A DNA stretch of 33,508 bases from CAMBDS01 sp964355675 (GCA_964355675.1 CAYHEC010000034.1:1-33508), one strand, 5' to 3'; positions 7,241 through 16,655 are shown, counted from the first letter of the stretch. A program made the numbers and translations. Notes: a model not told the origin generated them from the sequence alone.

Positions 7241-8569
7241 TTGGCAAAAAATCAAAACACCTCATCCGGCGACGTCATGGATCGCCTCGTCGCCCTCTGC
7301 AAGAGACGCGGCATTATCTTCCCCTCGTCCGAAATCTATGGCGGGATCGGCTCAGCGTATGATTATGGACCTGTCGGATCCGTCTTGAAGCGAAACCTGT
7401 CCAATCATTGGCTCCGCGAGATGACGCTCTTGCATGACGACATCGTCGAACTCGACTCCGCAATCATTTATAATCCGAAGGTTTGGGAGGCGAGCGGGCA
7501 TGTTTCCAGCTTTACCGATCCAATGATCGAGTGCGGTGAGTGCAAGGGCCGATTCCGGGATGATGAGATCGTCAAAGAAGGACAGTGCCCCCGCTGTGGC
7601 GGTAAGGGGAAGCTCTCCGAAGCTCGTCTATTCAACATGATGCTGAAGACCTACGTTGGTCCACTCGAAGAAGCCGCCACTGTTGCCTACCTCCGCCCCG
7701 AGACCGCCCAAGGCATCTACATCGACTACAAAATCGTGATGGAGACCTCCCGCTTGCGCCCTCCGTTCGGGATCGCGCAGATCGGCAAAGCCTTCCGCAA
7801 CGAGATCACCACAAAAAACTTCATCGCCCGCACCCGCGAATTCGAGCAGATGGAGATGCAGTTCTTCATCAAACCCGGTGAGAACGAAAAATGGTGCGAT
7901 TACTGGCGCGAACAACGCTGGAATTACCTCCTCGACCTTGGCGTCCGTCCCGAAAAGCTACGCTGGCACGCGCACGAGAAGTTAGCTCACTACGCCCGCG
8001 CCGCATGGGACATCGAGTACGAATTCCCTTACGGCTGGGGTGAACTTGAGGGCCTCCACGACCGCGGGGATTTCGATCTCTCCAGACACTCGGAGTTTTC
8101 AGGGAAAGACCTCTCCTTCTTCGACGACTCGGTCAAGGAGAGATACATGCCGCACGTCATTGAATCGTCGTCCGGGCTAAATAGAGCACTTCTGATGCTT
8201 CTCTGCGAAGCCTACCATGAAGACGAGCATGCCGGTGAAGAGCGCGTCTATCTCTCGCTCGATCCGCGCATCGCCCCGGTCAAGGCGGCGTTTTTGCCGC
8301 TGGTCAAAAAAGATGGTCTATTCGAGATGGCGGAAGACCTCTACCGTGAGGCTCGGAAACGGTTGCCGGTTTCCTTTGACGAGTCCGGCTCCATCGGCAA
8401 ACGCTACCGCCGTCAGGACGAGGTCGGGACGCCGTTCTGCTTCACCATCGACTACCAGACCAAGGAAGACGGGACGGTGACGGTCAGGTATCGAGATACT
8501 CTGCAACAGGAGAGAATTTCCAAGGATCAAGTCCCGAATTTCCTGATTGATAAATTGGGAATTATTTAG
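7241..8569 (+). CDS. glyQS: Glycyl-tRNA synthetase, single-chain (alpha2) type
   Basis: This 442-residue class II synthetase charges tRNA-Gly. The N-terminal SSEIYGGIGSAYDYGPVG signature is present (about residues 27-44). A zinc-type CxxC pair follows (CGEC near 94 and CPRC near 112). Then come YLRPETAQGIYIDY, motif 2 (FRNEITTKNFIARTREFEQ), motif 3 (SSSGLNRALLMLL) and the C-terminal anticodon-binding domain (about 345-440). It is the homodimeric form of Thermus, mycobacteria and eukaryotes, not the alpha2beta2 form. The TTG start gives an N-terminus (MAKNQ) in line with relatives; ATG 7277 is an internal alternative. It is slightly shorter than some relatives but complete in motifs. Confidence 0.95.
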   Translation: MAKNQNTSSGDVMDRLVALCKRRGIIFPSSEIYGGIGSAYDYGPVGSVLKRNLSNHWLREMTLLHDDIVELDSAIIYNPKVWEASGHVSSFTDPMIECGECKGRFRDDEIVKEGQCPRCGGKGKLSEARLFNMMLKTYVGPLEEAATVAYLRPETAQGIYIDYKIVMETSRLRPPFGIAQIGKAFRNEITTKNFIARTREFEQMEMQFFIKPGENEKWCDYWREQRWNYLLDLGVRPEKLRWHAHEKLAHYARAAWDIEYEFPYGWGELEGLHDRGDFDLSRHSEFSGKDLSFFDDSVKERYMPHVIESSSGLNRALLMLLCEAYHEDEHAGEERVYLSLDPRIAPVKAAFLPLVKKDGLFEMAEDLYREARKRLPVSFDESGSIGKRYRRQDEVGTPFCFTIDYQTKEDGTVTVRYRDTLQQERISKDQVPNFLIDKLGII

Positions 8570-8582
8570 CTGGTGGAAAAAA

Positions 8583-8951
8583 ATGAAGGATAGTCAAACA
8601 TTTGAAACTGCGGCGCAATTGCTTGCCGCGAAGGGAATCGGAGCAGGCAAATCCATACTTCCGTTATTCCGTGTCGTTTCGAAGCTGTTCTTCGGAGGGA
8701 GGCCTCCTCAATTCAGGAGATTTTGGCCGAACCTGCTCTCATTTGGAGTATTTTTTACTTTGGCATCGGGCACAGTGCGATGGTTTTTGGTCTGGTCTCC
8801 GGAAAGACTGCCGATCAAAGGCTTTGTGGTTATAACCCTTGCAGTGGGAGTAGCCTCTGCCATTTTCGGAGCTGTCTTTATGGAATATCTCAAACGTAAA
8901 TACAATCTGCCCAATTGGGAAGACCTAAAGAGAGATTCTGCTGACCGTTAA
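8583..8951 (+). CDS. Small membrane protein of unknown function
   Basis: The protein has 122 residues and two predicted membrane helices (about residues 50-70 and 78-100), with a charged C-terminal tail ending in DLKRDSADR. The ATG at 8583 is preceded by GGTGGA at 8572-8577. The gene lies 13 bases after glyQS and 7 bases before the methyltransferase gene. No family was recognised. Confidence 0.7.
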   Translation: MKDSQTFETAAQLLAAKGIGAGKSILPLFRVVSKLFFGGRPPQFRRFWPNLLSFGVFFTLASGTVRWFLVWSPERLPIKGFVVITLAVGVASAIFGAVFMEYLKRKYNLPNWEDLKRDSADR

Positions 8952-8958
8952 ACAGCTT

Positions 8959-9609
8959 TTGCGCTTCTTGCGCCCGCTCTACTGGCTCCCCATACGCCGG
9001 CGGTTTCAGATCATCACCGCCAAACGCCTTTGGGGTGGCAAGGAAAGCCTCTCTGGGGAGGGATCAGACCTCGCATCGACAGTCTCGATTCGCTCGGCGT
9101 TGCCCGGACTCCTGAGAGAGTTAGAAATCACGACATTACTCGACATCCCCTGCGGTGACTTTCACTGGATGAATGAAGTTCCGCTTGAGGGAATCGATTA
9201 CACTGGAGCCGACATTTTGCCGTCGTTGGTGGCGGTGAACACCAGTTTTTACGCGGACGACAACGTGAGATTCCGAGTGATGGACTTGACAAAAGGTGAA
9301 CTCCCCCGTGTCGATCTGATTCTGTGTCGTGACTGCCTTGTTCACCTCTCAAACCGGCTGATCGGTAAAGCATTGAACAATATTCACACTTCTAACTCGA
9401 GGTATTTCCTCTCGACCACCTTCCCATCGGTTAGCATAAATTGTGATATTCCGACTGGTAATTGGAGACCGGTCAATTTAACGCTTCCGCCGTTTGATTT
9501 GCCACCGCCATTGCGTACCATCGACGACTCTGACAACCAGCCGGAAGGTCTGCCCTTAGGGGTTCTTGGTCTATGGCGAGTCGCCGATATTCTTTCAGGT
9601 CATAAGTGA
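8959..9609 (+). CDS. Class I SAM-dependent methyltransferase
   Basis: The protein has 216 residues. Motif I is LLDIPCGDFHW (about residues 60-70), and an acidic end of beta 2 follows in YTGADI. The post-motif RVDLILCRDCLVHLS (about 115-130) is typical of Rossmann-fold methyltransferases. The substrate cannot be told. The start is TTG with no strong ribosome site, so it may be off by a few codons. It lies three bases before the acyltransferase gene and is probably translated with it, which could hint at a shared role in modifying a surface saccharide; that is only an inference. Confidence 0.82.
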   Translation: MRFLRPLYWLPIRRRFQIITAKRLWGGKESLSGEGSDLASTVSIRSALPGLLRELEITTLLDIPCGDFHWMNEVPLEGIDYTGADILPSLVAVNTSFYADDNVRFRVMDLTKGELPRVDLILCRDCLVHLSNRLIGKALNNIHTSNSRYFLSTTFPSVSINCDIPTGNWRPVNLTLPPFDLPPPLRTIDDSDNQPEGLPLGVLGLWRVADILSGHK

Positions 9610-9612
9610 TCG

Positions 9613-10701
9613 ATGCGAGACCTACTCGATCCGAGTTATTCGATGGCTGACAGATTTATAAGAACTTTCACCTATGATACACAGCTTATTCGCGGTGTTG
9701 CCATAATATTAGTGATCGCCGTCCACAGCTTTTCAATTGCCGTCTATTCAGACGTCTCGTATGCCAGATCGATCTATATTTGGATCAATGTTATTTCGCA
9801 CTGCGCGGTACCCCTATTTGTGATACTGTCCGGATTTATGCTTAGTCTTTCCAGCAACAACATAAAAGCGTCACATCGTCAGCGGAAGCTTGTTCTTTTC
9901 AAAATGATACCTACATACGTTTTATGGTCAATGATCTACTATACACTGTATTCTCTCAATCATGGGCAACCATTTGATCTGGCAGATTATTCAACTCAAT
10001 TTCTGTTATTAGGAAATCCTCTCCATCTCTGGTTTTTGTTGCTTCTGATACAATTCTATCTGCTCTTCCCTATTTTGTACTATATTTACAGTTTAATTCC
10101 ACATAAGAAACTGTTTTTATTCGGAGTCTTGATATTACAGACCCTCATTTCCGAGCTTCTTCTCAAGCTGTCAGAAGATCAATCAATGCGGCACCGCTGG
10201 TTCCCTTTCACCGATTTCATGCTTTACTTCTTTCTCGGCTTCTTCATAAAAGATCACGGCGAACAGGTTATCAAGTTGGTTAATACCAAAGCTGTAAAGC
10301 TGTTTGCGATGATCAGTCTGATTGTATCGGGATGGGTAGTTACAACCGCAATATTGAATATGAATACGCTGGAGATGCGCCCGATAGAATCATTGTTTGA
10401 GTTTAGAGTGGCTTTCGTCTTAATTGTTTTAGCCATGTTCATATTAATATACGACTTAACTATTAGTTTACGCAGAAGTGACGGAGTAATTCGAAAAGTA
10501 CTATCGCAATTTGGACTTTTTGCCTACCAGATTTACCTTGTACATGTCGCTATGATTGGTGCAGTACATTTCCTTTTGAAAGACTATATTGGCTTGGGAA
10601 CAGACTTTGCCATCATTACCACTTTGGCGTTAGTAATTCCATCCAGCTTTTTCACAGTACGCTGGCTCTCATCGACGCCCTTGGCTCGTATCATTTTTTA
10701 A
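9613..10701 (+). CDS. Acyltransferase family 3 membrane protein (OafA/YrhL-like)
   Basis: This 362-residue integral membrane protein has about ten hydrophobic helices. The family's R-x10-H motif is present at Arg27 to His38 (RGVAIILVIAVH). It is followed by VPLFVILSGFML, a characteristic helix of the Acyl_transf_3 family. Members O-acylate polysaccharides, lipids or glycans at the inner membrane. The ATG at 9613 follows the methyltransferase stop by three bases; ATG 9643 is a possible later start. It lies just upstream of the alanine racemase gene. Substrate is unknown. Confidence 0.92.
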   Translation: MRDLLDPSYSMADRFIRTFTYDTQLIRGVAIILVIAVHSFSIAVYSDVSYARSIYIWINVISHCAVPLFVILSGFMLSLSSNNIKASHRQRKLVLFKMIPTYVLWSMIYYTLYSLNHGQPFDLADYSTQFLLLGNPLHLWFLLLLIQFYLLFPILYYIYSLIPHKKLFLFGVLILQTLISELLLKLSEDQSMRHRWFPFTDFMLYFFLGFFIKDHGEQVIKLVNTKAVKLFAMISLIVSGWVVTTAILNMNTLEMRPIESLFEFRVAFVLIVLAMFILIYDLTISLRRSDGVIRKVLSQFGLFAYQIYLVHVAMIGAVHFLLKDYIGLGTDFAIITTLALVIPSSFFTVRWLSSTPLARIIF

Positions 10702-10716
10702 CCGGATACTCTTTAT

Positions 10717-11847
10717 TTGTCCCTGGCTCAAATCAATAATATATCCCGCCCTACGCGAGCCTTGATTTCGCTATCTGCTCTGCAACACAATTTCCGGCAG
10801 GCACGACTTCTTGCTGGTAATGCGAAGATTATGGCAGTTGTGAAGGCTGAGGCTTATGGACATGGCTTGGTGAAAATCGCAAAAGAGTTTTCTCGACTTG
10901 GCGTTGACTGGTTAGGAGTCAGCTTCCTTGAAGAGGGAATCAGCCTGCGAGAGAATGGAATCACGCTCCCGATACTCGTCATGGGTGGACTGGTCGATGA
11001 GCAGATCGGAAAATATCTCGACTACAATTTGACGATCACCGTTTCTTCGGTTTGGAAGGCGGTTCATGTCGATGAAATAGCCGGGAAAAGAGGTGTTAAA
11101 GCTGGCATTCATCTTAAAATCGATACCGGTATGGGTCGAGTTGGTCAAAGTTGGGATAATTCTCTCGTATTATTTAACAAGCTTGCAGGTCTTTCTAATT
11201 TACGGATCGAAGGGATATACACCCATTTCGCCTCAGCAGAAGCGGATGATCTTTCCTTCGCGCGGTTGCAACTCGATCGTTTCCATAATGTCCTTGATTG
11301 TGCTCGAAATACTGGTCTGACATTCGACCTTGTTCATGCCGCCAACAGCGGCGCTTTAATTCAGCTCACTGAAGAATCACGCTTCGATATGGTAAGACCG
11401 GGGCTCTTGCTCTATGGATATCCACCGGCAGAAACCTTAGCCAGCAAAGTTAACCTAAAACCGGTAATGTCGCTTTTAACCAGAGCTGTATATGTGAAGA
11501 AGCCAACGGCTGGAACGCCGGTCGGATACGGCTCTACATGGAAGTCCTCAGGCAACAACTGGATTGCGACACTTCCGATCGGCTATGGTGACGGCTTTCC
11601 CAGACGCGCGGGAAATCGGGCGATGATTCTCTTCAGAAACCGGCTGTGCCCCATAGTAGGGAATGTCTCGATGGATCAAATCACCATCGACGCTGGCGAA
11701 GAAGCTTATCTCGGCGATGAGGCGATCATTTGGGGGGATTCATCTTCCGGAGCACTTTCTATATGGGAATTTTGCCGCTCAATCGACGCCATCCCGTATG
11801 AGTTGCTCTGCGGGTTGACAGGGCGCGTCCCGCGTATTTATCTTTGA
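10717..11847 (+). CDS. alr: Alanine racemase
   Basis: This 376-residue PLP enzyme makes D-alanine for peptidoglycan. The PLP lysine is Lys43 in MAVVKAEAYGHG. The catalytic tyrosine is Tyr271 in TPVGYGSTW. Arg141 lies in GMGRVG, and the C-terminal beta domain carries LPIGYGDGFPR and GNVSMDQ. The start is TTG at 10717, 15 bases after the acyltransferase stop; an earlier start is not available in the gap. It appears to be the last gene of the left cluster, as palindromic repeats follow it. Confidence 0.96.
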   Translation: MSLAQINNISRPTRALISLSALQHNFRQARLLAGNAKIMAVVKAEAYGHGLVKIAKEFSRLGVDWLGVSFLEEGISLRENGITLPILVMGGLVDEQIGKYLDYNLTITVSSVWKAVHVDEIAGKRGVKAGIHLKIDTGMGRVGQSWDNSLVLFNKLAGLSNLRIEGIYTHFASAEADDLSFARLQLDRFHNVLDCARNTGLTFDLVHAANSGALIQLTEESRFDMVRPGLLLYGYPPAETLASKVNLKPVMSLLTRAVYVKKPTAGTPVGYGSTWKSSGNNWIATLPIGYGDGFPRRAGNRAMILFRNRLCPIVGNVSMDQITIDAGEEAYLGDEAIIWGDSSSGALSIWEFCRSIDAIPYELLCGLTGRVPRIYL

Positions 11848-11874
11848 ATAGGGTTATACCCAAACACAGAAGGC

Positions 11875-11949
11875 GTGTAGCCCGCACAGCTTCGCTGGGC
11901 GGGAGGCTACCTGAATCGCGCCCGCCGAGCACAGCTCGCCGGGCTACAC
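11875..11949. repeat. Palindromic element, TGTAG...CTACA family, copy 2
   Basis: Arms of 29 nt at 11875-11903 (GTGTAGCCCGCACAGC...) and 11921-11949 (...GCCGGGCTACAC) form an imperfect inverted repeat with a 17-nt spacer. The right arm differs from that of the element at 3512-3584 by one base. It begins 27 bases after the alr stop. The 11848-12167 stretch contains only this and the next element. Confidence 0.85.
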
Positions 11950-12014
11950 GCTTCAATTTACGTGTTCAGATTTTTCATCAACAGTCCCGAATAGGGTCTG
12001 CTGAGTCTCTCAAC

Positions 12015-12086
12015 GTCCAAGTGGACGCCCTCGTCCGCTCTTCTTTTACGCTCGCAACATCGGCGGACGAGGGCGTCCGTCTGGAC
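12015..12086. repeat. 24-bp inverted repeat with 24-nt spacer (GTCCAGGCGGACG family, copy 2)
   Basis: The arms are 12015-12038 and 12063-12086, with three mismatches close to the outer ends. The inner 16 bases of each arm (GGACGCCCTCGTCCGC) match the element at 4993-5064. The spacer is 24 nt long, as in copy 1, but unrelated in sequence. Confidence 0.88.
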
Positions 12087-12167
12087 AGATAAGTTTGACC
12101 GTCGGGTACGATCACTCGACGGGAAGAACGGTTGCCGAAGTTCGTTTACCAACATTGGATTACCATC

Positions 12168-14663
12168 ATGCCGCCTCGACAACACCCACACTTGAAATCA
12201 ATCTTCGGTTCCCTGCTGGCGTCGATGATTATCTTCGGTTTGACGCAAGTCTCTGAAGGTGTTATCACCGATCCCGCCTATCACACTCTTCAGGAAACCA
12301 ATGATCGGATTTTCTTCCTCGAAGATTCACTCAGGAATGCCGGTCGGAATTGGCTAAAAATCGATTCGATTGGTTACAGTCAACACGATCGCCTCCCTAT
12401 CTACTCCGTACGCATCACCGAAAACGTCGATGACTCAAGTTTGCGGAAACCGGCAGTGGTCTTTATCGGGCAGGTTCATGCTGAGGAAGTACTCGGAGTC
12501 GAGTTAGTCCTGTGGATGATCCCACGGATACTCGCCAATAGCCGCTGGCGTCAAACAGTCGATACTTATATAATTCCGACAGCAAATCCTGAGGGACTCG
12601 AAGTTGTATATTCGTTAGATAATACCTATCGAAAAAACAAACGGGACAACATTGGGGATGACCGATTTCGTTGGCAGATTGGCTGGGGTTCCGACACTTC
12701 AGGAGTCGATATCAACCGCAACTTCCCCTTTTTCTGGACGAACGGATCGACATTTTTGAAGCGTGGCGACAACGAATTCTACGATTATTATCGTGGACCG
12801 GGACCGCTTTCAGAACCGGAAGCAATGGCAATCGATAGATTTTTCAATCGTGTACGTCCTCTTTATTCAATTGTTCTTCATAGCTCCCGTACCGGTAAGG
12901 TAGCCGAGCAGGTGATTTATCCCTGGCATTATGGGAATAAGACCAAGAAATGTCCCGATCAGGATGCATATGACGCCTTGGCGACTGATGTAGCCAATCG
13001 GTGCAAGAAATACGGACAAGAGGATCAGGTTTACGAGAGAGTTCGTGTTTTAAACGCACAAGGGGATTGCGAATGCTATCTCTATTGGAAATATGGAACT
13101 TTCGCGATGCGAGTAGAAATCGGCGCAGAAGGTGAAGCCATGCAACCGGATTCAGCCGGAATTTATCAGGTCTTAAACAACGTCATCCTCGGGATGGAAT
13201 ACCTGATCAACGCCGCCGCGAGGCAGGAAAGTGACGCTAAGGGACCCATCAATACCAGCCGCCTTGAGATCAAAGTCACCGATCTTGCCACCGGGCTTCC
13301 GTTGGAAGCCAAACTGATGTTACCCAAACTCTCAATGCCGCTGGTTCCTTCCAGAAAAACCAATCCGCTCAGCGGCTGGTATCGCTGGCTGGTCTGGAAT
13401 GGATTCAGTGATACACTCACAGTCAGCTGTTTTGGTTATCAAACAAGGACCTTCCGCGTTTCAGGCGGAACGACGCCATCAACTATCGCCAACGGTAACA
13501 TCCGTTTGACGCCTCTGGCTCGCCGGACTGTCGATTTGCGATTGAACGACGGAGCCTTGCCCATTACTCGAAACGTCGATTTAGAGATTGTTCATTCGGA
13601 CACTTCATGGAACACTATCATATCGAATGGAAGCGGAGCTGTGGTTCTGCCTGATGGTCAATACGATTTGACGTTCGTGGGGGGATGGGATTATGTTCCT
13701 CGGAGAGTTACAGTTCAAATCAGTTCGGACAGCACATTAAACGTAACATTAGCAGGCGCGTCGATACTCCTTTATCAAAATTTTGACTACGGCGATATCG
13801 TTTACACTTCCGACAACCTGCTCAGTAACATCGACGACCATACCGGCAGTGATTCGACCGCACGGTGGGAATTGAGCGACGAAGTATTTCATAGTCCCCC
13901 CAGAGCGATAACCGACAGCCGCCGCGGATCGACGTTCCGTAACGATGACGCTTGGGTCGCCCCCTATAATCTGTTTGATTCAAAATTCGACCTCTCCAGT
14001 GCAGGAACGGCTTACTTAACGTATTGGTTGAATCAGGCGTTGGAGCCGGGCTTTGATTCTTTGTGCGTCGAGGCTACCATTGGCAATAGCAGTGATCCCG
14101 GATCATGGAATTGGAGCCAGATTTCCCCTGCGCATGAGGACCTATCCAAATTAGAGAATGTCCCTCAACGACCTTGGAATGCTAATTCCATTTCCTACCA
14201 ACGGTATGGAATCTGGAAGCGGTTTGTGATACCTCTCGACAATTTCTGCGGTAACGGAAACGAAAACGTTCACATCCGATTCCGAATTAGAACTGATGCA
14301 ACACTTCAAGAAGATGGCGTATTCCTTGATGACATAGTAGTTTACTCATCGGGTGAGGCTCCACCGTCAATTTCATCTGACAATCTCGTGCCGACACGTT
14401 TTGCGATGAGCTCGCCCTTTCCAAATCCATTCAATAGCCGTTTTCAGATTCATTTAGCTCTTCCGGAAGCTGGTAGAACGACCATGGTATTGTACGATCT
14501 GACCGGAAGAGTCGCGCTTAAGATTCTCGACGCCGATCTGCCTGTCGGCGTGAGAGTCGTTTCCATTGATGGAAACTTCCTCCCGGCTGGCATGTACATA
14601 CTTCGCGCCACCGGCCCGCGCATGAGCAGACCGGAATTCCGAAAAATAACACTTATCAAGTAA
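12168..14663 (+). CDS. Exported M14 zinc carboxypeptidase with C-terminal PNPFN sorting domain
   Basis: The protein has 831 residues from ATG 12168; a TTG at 12132 would add 12. A signal peptide ends near SEG at about residue 31. The M14 domain has zinc ligands His104 and Glu107 (GQVHAEEVLG), His238 (IVLHSS), substrate-binding Arg184 (VDINRNFP) and catalytic Glu317 (RVEIGAEGE). A carboxypeptidase-regulatory-like domain follows (about 375-440). A jelly-roll-like beta region comes next (about 540-740). The last 85 residues are a sorting domain with SPFPNPFNSRF and a final KITLIK strand. It probably trims peptides outside the cell, either secreted or surface-attached. It lies 14 bases before a small outer-membrane-type gene. 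Confidence 0.94.
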   Translation: MPPRQHPHLKSIFGSLLASMIIFGLTQVSEGVITDPAYHTLQETNDRIFFLEDSLRNAGRNWLKIDSIGYSQHDRLPIYSVRITENVDDSSLRKPAVVFIGQVHAEEVLGVELVLWMIPRILANSRWRQTVDTYIIPTANPEGLEVVYSLDNTYRKNKRDNIGDDRFRWQIGWGSDTSGVDINRNFPFFWTNGSTFLKRGDNEFYDYYRGPGPLSEPEAMAIDRFFNRVRPLYSIVLHSSRTGKVAEQVIYPWHYGNKTKKCPDQDAYDALATDVANRCKKYGQEDQVYERVRVLNAQGDCECYLYWKYGTFAMRVEIGAEGEAMQPDSAGIYQVLNNVILGMEYLINAAARQESDAKGPINTSRLEIKVTDLATGLPLEAKLMLPKLSMPLVPSRKTNPLSGWYRWLVWNGFSDTLTVSCFGYQTRTFRVSGGTTPSTIANGNIRLTPLARRTVDLRLNDGALPITRNVDLEIVHSDTSWNTIISNGSGAVVLPDGQYDLTFVGGWDYVPRRVTVQISSDSTLNVTLAGASILLYQNFDYGDIVYTSDNLLSNIDDHTGSDSTARWELSDEVFHSPPRAITDSRRGSTFRNDDAWVAPYNLFDSKFDLSSAGTAYLTYWLNQALEPGFDSLCVEATIGNSSDPGSWNWSQISPAHEDLSKLENVPQRPWNANSISYQRYGIWKRFVIPLDNFCGNGNENVHIRFRIRTDATLQEDGVFLDDIVVYSSGEAPPSISSDNLVPTRFAMSSPFPNPFNSRFQIHLALPEAGRTTMVLYDLTGRVALKILDADLPVGVRVVSIDGNFLPAGMYILRATGPRMSRPEFRKITLIK

Positions 14664-14677
14664 AGGAAGCATAGAAC

Positions 14678-15295
14678 ATGAAATCGATAATGCTTTTAAT
14701 GCTTGCCGCCTTCTTTGCGGTCACTCCGGTCACTCATATTGCACTTGCGAAGCCAATTATGCCAGTGGCCGGAATCGGCGTGCCGATCTCTTCGACAAGC
14801 GACCAGTGGAACAACGGTTTCGTTTTGGGTTTACATTTTCCACTTAAGAATTCGCGTCACGGTGATTGGTCGATAGTCACCTCCTATCAACAGATGAGCC
14901 CTAATGCCGCGGAGATATTGAAAACTGGCGGTCGAAAGATGAAGGTCGAACAATCAGAAGGTGTGGGCAGAGTGGTCGAACTCAGTGTAATAAGTGATCG
15001 ATCTCTTTGGGAATCAAGCCAAAACCAACTTTCGTTCGGAATTCAGTATGGGGCTGGAATTTATCTGGTCGAAGACGAGAAAATTCACCTCAGGGGCGCT
15101 TATCAGACGCCCTTGACGGCTCTGACACGAGAAATATACCGTAAGGGAGAGACTTCAGTCGTTCCCGGAGTGTCGATCGGTTGTTTGATTAGCGTGAGCA
15201 GTAGAGCAACCGTCTCAATGCGTCTGCAACATTTATTTACTGCTGAAACTGCTCGCGATTTTCTGTTTATCGGGATTGGGTTTCTTCCCTATTAA
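14678..15295 (+). CDS. Exported, probably outer-membrane protein of unknown function
   Basis: The protein has 205 residues with a clear signal peptide (cleavage after HIALA, about residue 24). The mature part consists of alternating strands with Gly/Tyr-rich turns. It ends in FLFIGIGFLPY, an aromatic-ended strand suggestive of a small barrel. AGGAAG (14664-14669) lies eight bases before the ATG, right after the carboxypeptidase stop, so the two genes are likely co-transcribed. No named family was recognised. Confidence 0.75.
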   Translation: MKSIMLLMLAAFFAVTPVTHIALAKPIMPVAGIGVPISSTSDQWNNGFVLGLHFPLKNSRHGDWSIVTSYQQMSPNAAEILKTGGRKMKVEQSEGVGRVVELSVISDRSLWESSQNQLSFGIQYGAGIYLVEDEKIHLRGAYQTPLTALTREIYRKGETSVVPGVSIGCLISVSSRATVSMRLQHLFTAETARDFLFIGIGFLPY

Positions 15296-15318
15296 TATGA
15301 CAGGGGGCATTTTATCGT

Positions 15319-15580
15319 AGCTCTTGGATGGCTGACTTTTAGTCCGCTCTTCTCGCGTGGGATAAGCGTCTCGCTTGTCAAGAGCGGACTAAAAGAGTTC
15401 GTTGATTTATTCGCTTGAGACGCCAATTCGGACAAGATTCTCTTGGAGGGGGGGCTTCAGCCCGCCCTTGTTTGTGCTTGATCGTCCTTTAGGGGGGGCT
15501 GAAGCCCCCCCTCCAAGAGGATCAAATCTCTACTCGAACGAATAAATCAACGAACTCTAAAAGTCCGCCCTCCAAGAGCT
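15319..15580. repeat. Nested palindrome island (no genes)
   Basis: Three inverted repeats lie one inside the other. The outer arms are 15319-15342 and 15557-15580 (24 nt, two mismatches). The middle arms are 15395-15413 and 15539-15557 (19 nt, perfect). The inner arms are 15440-15467 and 15492-15519. A further hairpin lies on the left side (15336-15351 with 15380-15395, perfect 16-nt arms, 28-nt loop). The island fills the centre of the 441-base gap 15296-15736, where no open frame is credible. Confidence 0.85.
15440..15519. repeat. 28-bp inverted repeat with 24-nt spacer (CTTGGAGGGGGGGC family)
   Basis: The arms at 15440-15467 and 15492-15519 match with one mismatch. The left arm is CTCTTGGAGG, GGGGGCTTCA, GCCCGCCC. 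The spacer (15468-15491) is 24 nt. It forms the core of the nested island. Confidence 0.88.
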
Positions 15581-15736
15581 TGGTGACAGCCTTCTGAAAT
15601 CCTCATTATAAACCAATTTCTCTCAAAGATGTAACATTTTCATTCGAAAGCCGGTCTAACAATATGGGGGAAGTAAATTATACCGACCGATCTTTCTTGG
15701 TCTGTACTTACACAACATTATCACCGGACTCATAAA

Positions 15737-16600
15737 ATGAAAACACTTCATCTTATTAATAAGTCACTATTCGGCTTTTCAGCCTTTATAGCGCTGACAG
15801 TTTTACTCGCCACGCGCATCTCGGCCGCATCAGAATTCAATCAAAATGCCGTGCGGGTAGTCCATTTGGAAGTCGAGGCCGCTGATGCAAGAATTCTCGA
15901 AGTTTCAACCGCTAACGGCGATATCACTGTCACCGGGACCGACAGCAACCTCGTCATTATCGATGCTGAAATCCACGTAAACGGTCGTAAGGGAGAGACA
16001 TGCGAGGATATCGCCAGCCGTGTGCGCATGCTGACAGTACAGCGTGGCGACAGATTAGTCATCGACCCTGACCTTCCCCGCAAAATGGGTTATAGTATTT
16101 CTATCACATACACAATCCTAATGCCTTCCCGTTTGGGCGCTGACATGGAGACTGCAAACGGCGATTTGAACCTCAACAATTCCTCAGGGGTCACCCGGCT
16201 TGAATCGACCAATGGTAGCATTAGTGCATTTATGGTGAGTGGGGATCTGTCAGCTTCTACCGTCAACGGAAGCATCTTATTGTCCAAGATAATTTCATCT
16301 AAACTTTCGGCTGAAACTGTCAACGGGCTCATACAATGCCAGTTTATCTCAAAAGCACCCGATGCAATCGACATTTCAACTATTAATGGAAGCATCGAAA
16401 TAACACTTCCTCGGGGAGCAAACGCCGCCCTTTCTGCAGATACTGTCAATGGTGGGCTGAACATTAACACCGGACAAGGCCACATCACTTCAAAAAGCCG
16501 TGGTTCCATCGAAATGTTGATTGGAAATGGATCAGGCTTATATGATTTGAGTAGCGTCAATGGCTCGATAGAGGTAGTCGTCGCAAATCCACCAGACTGA
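15737..16600 (+). CDS. Exported DUF4097-type beta-repeat protein
   Basis: The protein has 287 residues with an N-terminal signal peptide (cleavage near ISAAS, about residue 32). From about residue 50 on it has recurrent strand-turn units such as STANGDITVTG, STNGSIS, STVNGSILL, STINGSIEITL and SSVNGSIEV. This is the hallmark of the DUF4097/DUF4098 right-handed beta-helix-like family. These are envelope proteins of uncertain role. The kinase frame opens immediately downstream, so the protein may be part of the same operon and perhaps linked to the signal sensed; this link is inferred from position only. Confidence 0.9.
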   Translation: MKTLHLINKSLFGFSAFIALTVLLATRISAASEFNQNAVRVVHLEVEAADARILEVSTANGDITVTGTDSNLVIIDAEIHVNGRKGETCEDIASRVRMLTVQRGDRLVIDPDLPRKMGYSISITYTILMPSRLGADMETANGDLNLNNSSGVTRLESTNGSISAFMVSGDLSASTVNGSILLSKIISSKLSAETVNGLIQCQFISKAPDAIDISTINGSIEITLPRGANAALSADTVNGGLNINTGQGHITSKSRGSIEMLIGNGSGLYDLSSVNGSIEVVVANPPD

Positions 16601-16655
16601 GGCGCTCATTTTTTCATCAAGACCACTCTTTTTCTATGGCAGAATCGGCCGGCGA

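Noticed and set aside
11844..12191. Short open frames on both strands after alr
   Set aside because: They consist of translated palindromic elements (11875-11949 and 12015-12086) and have no conserved features.
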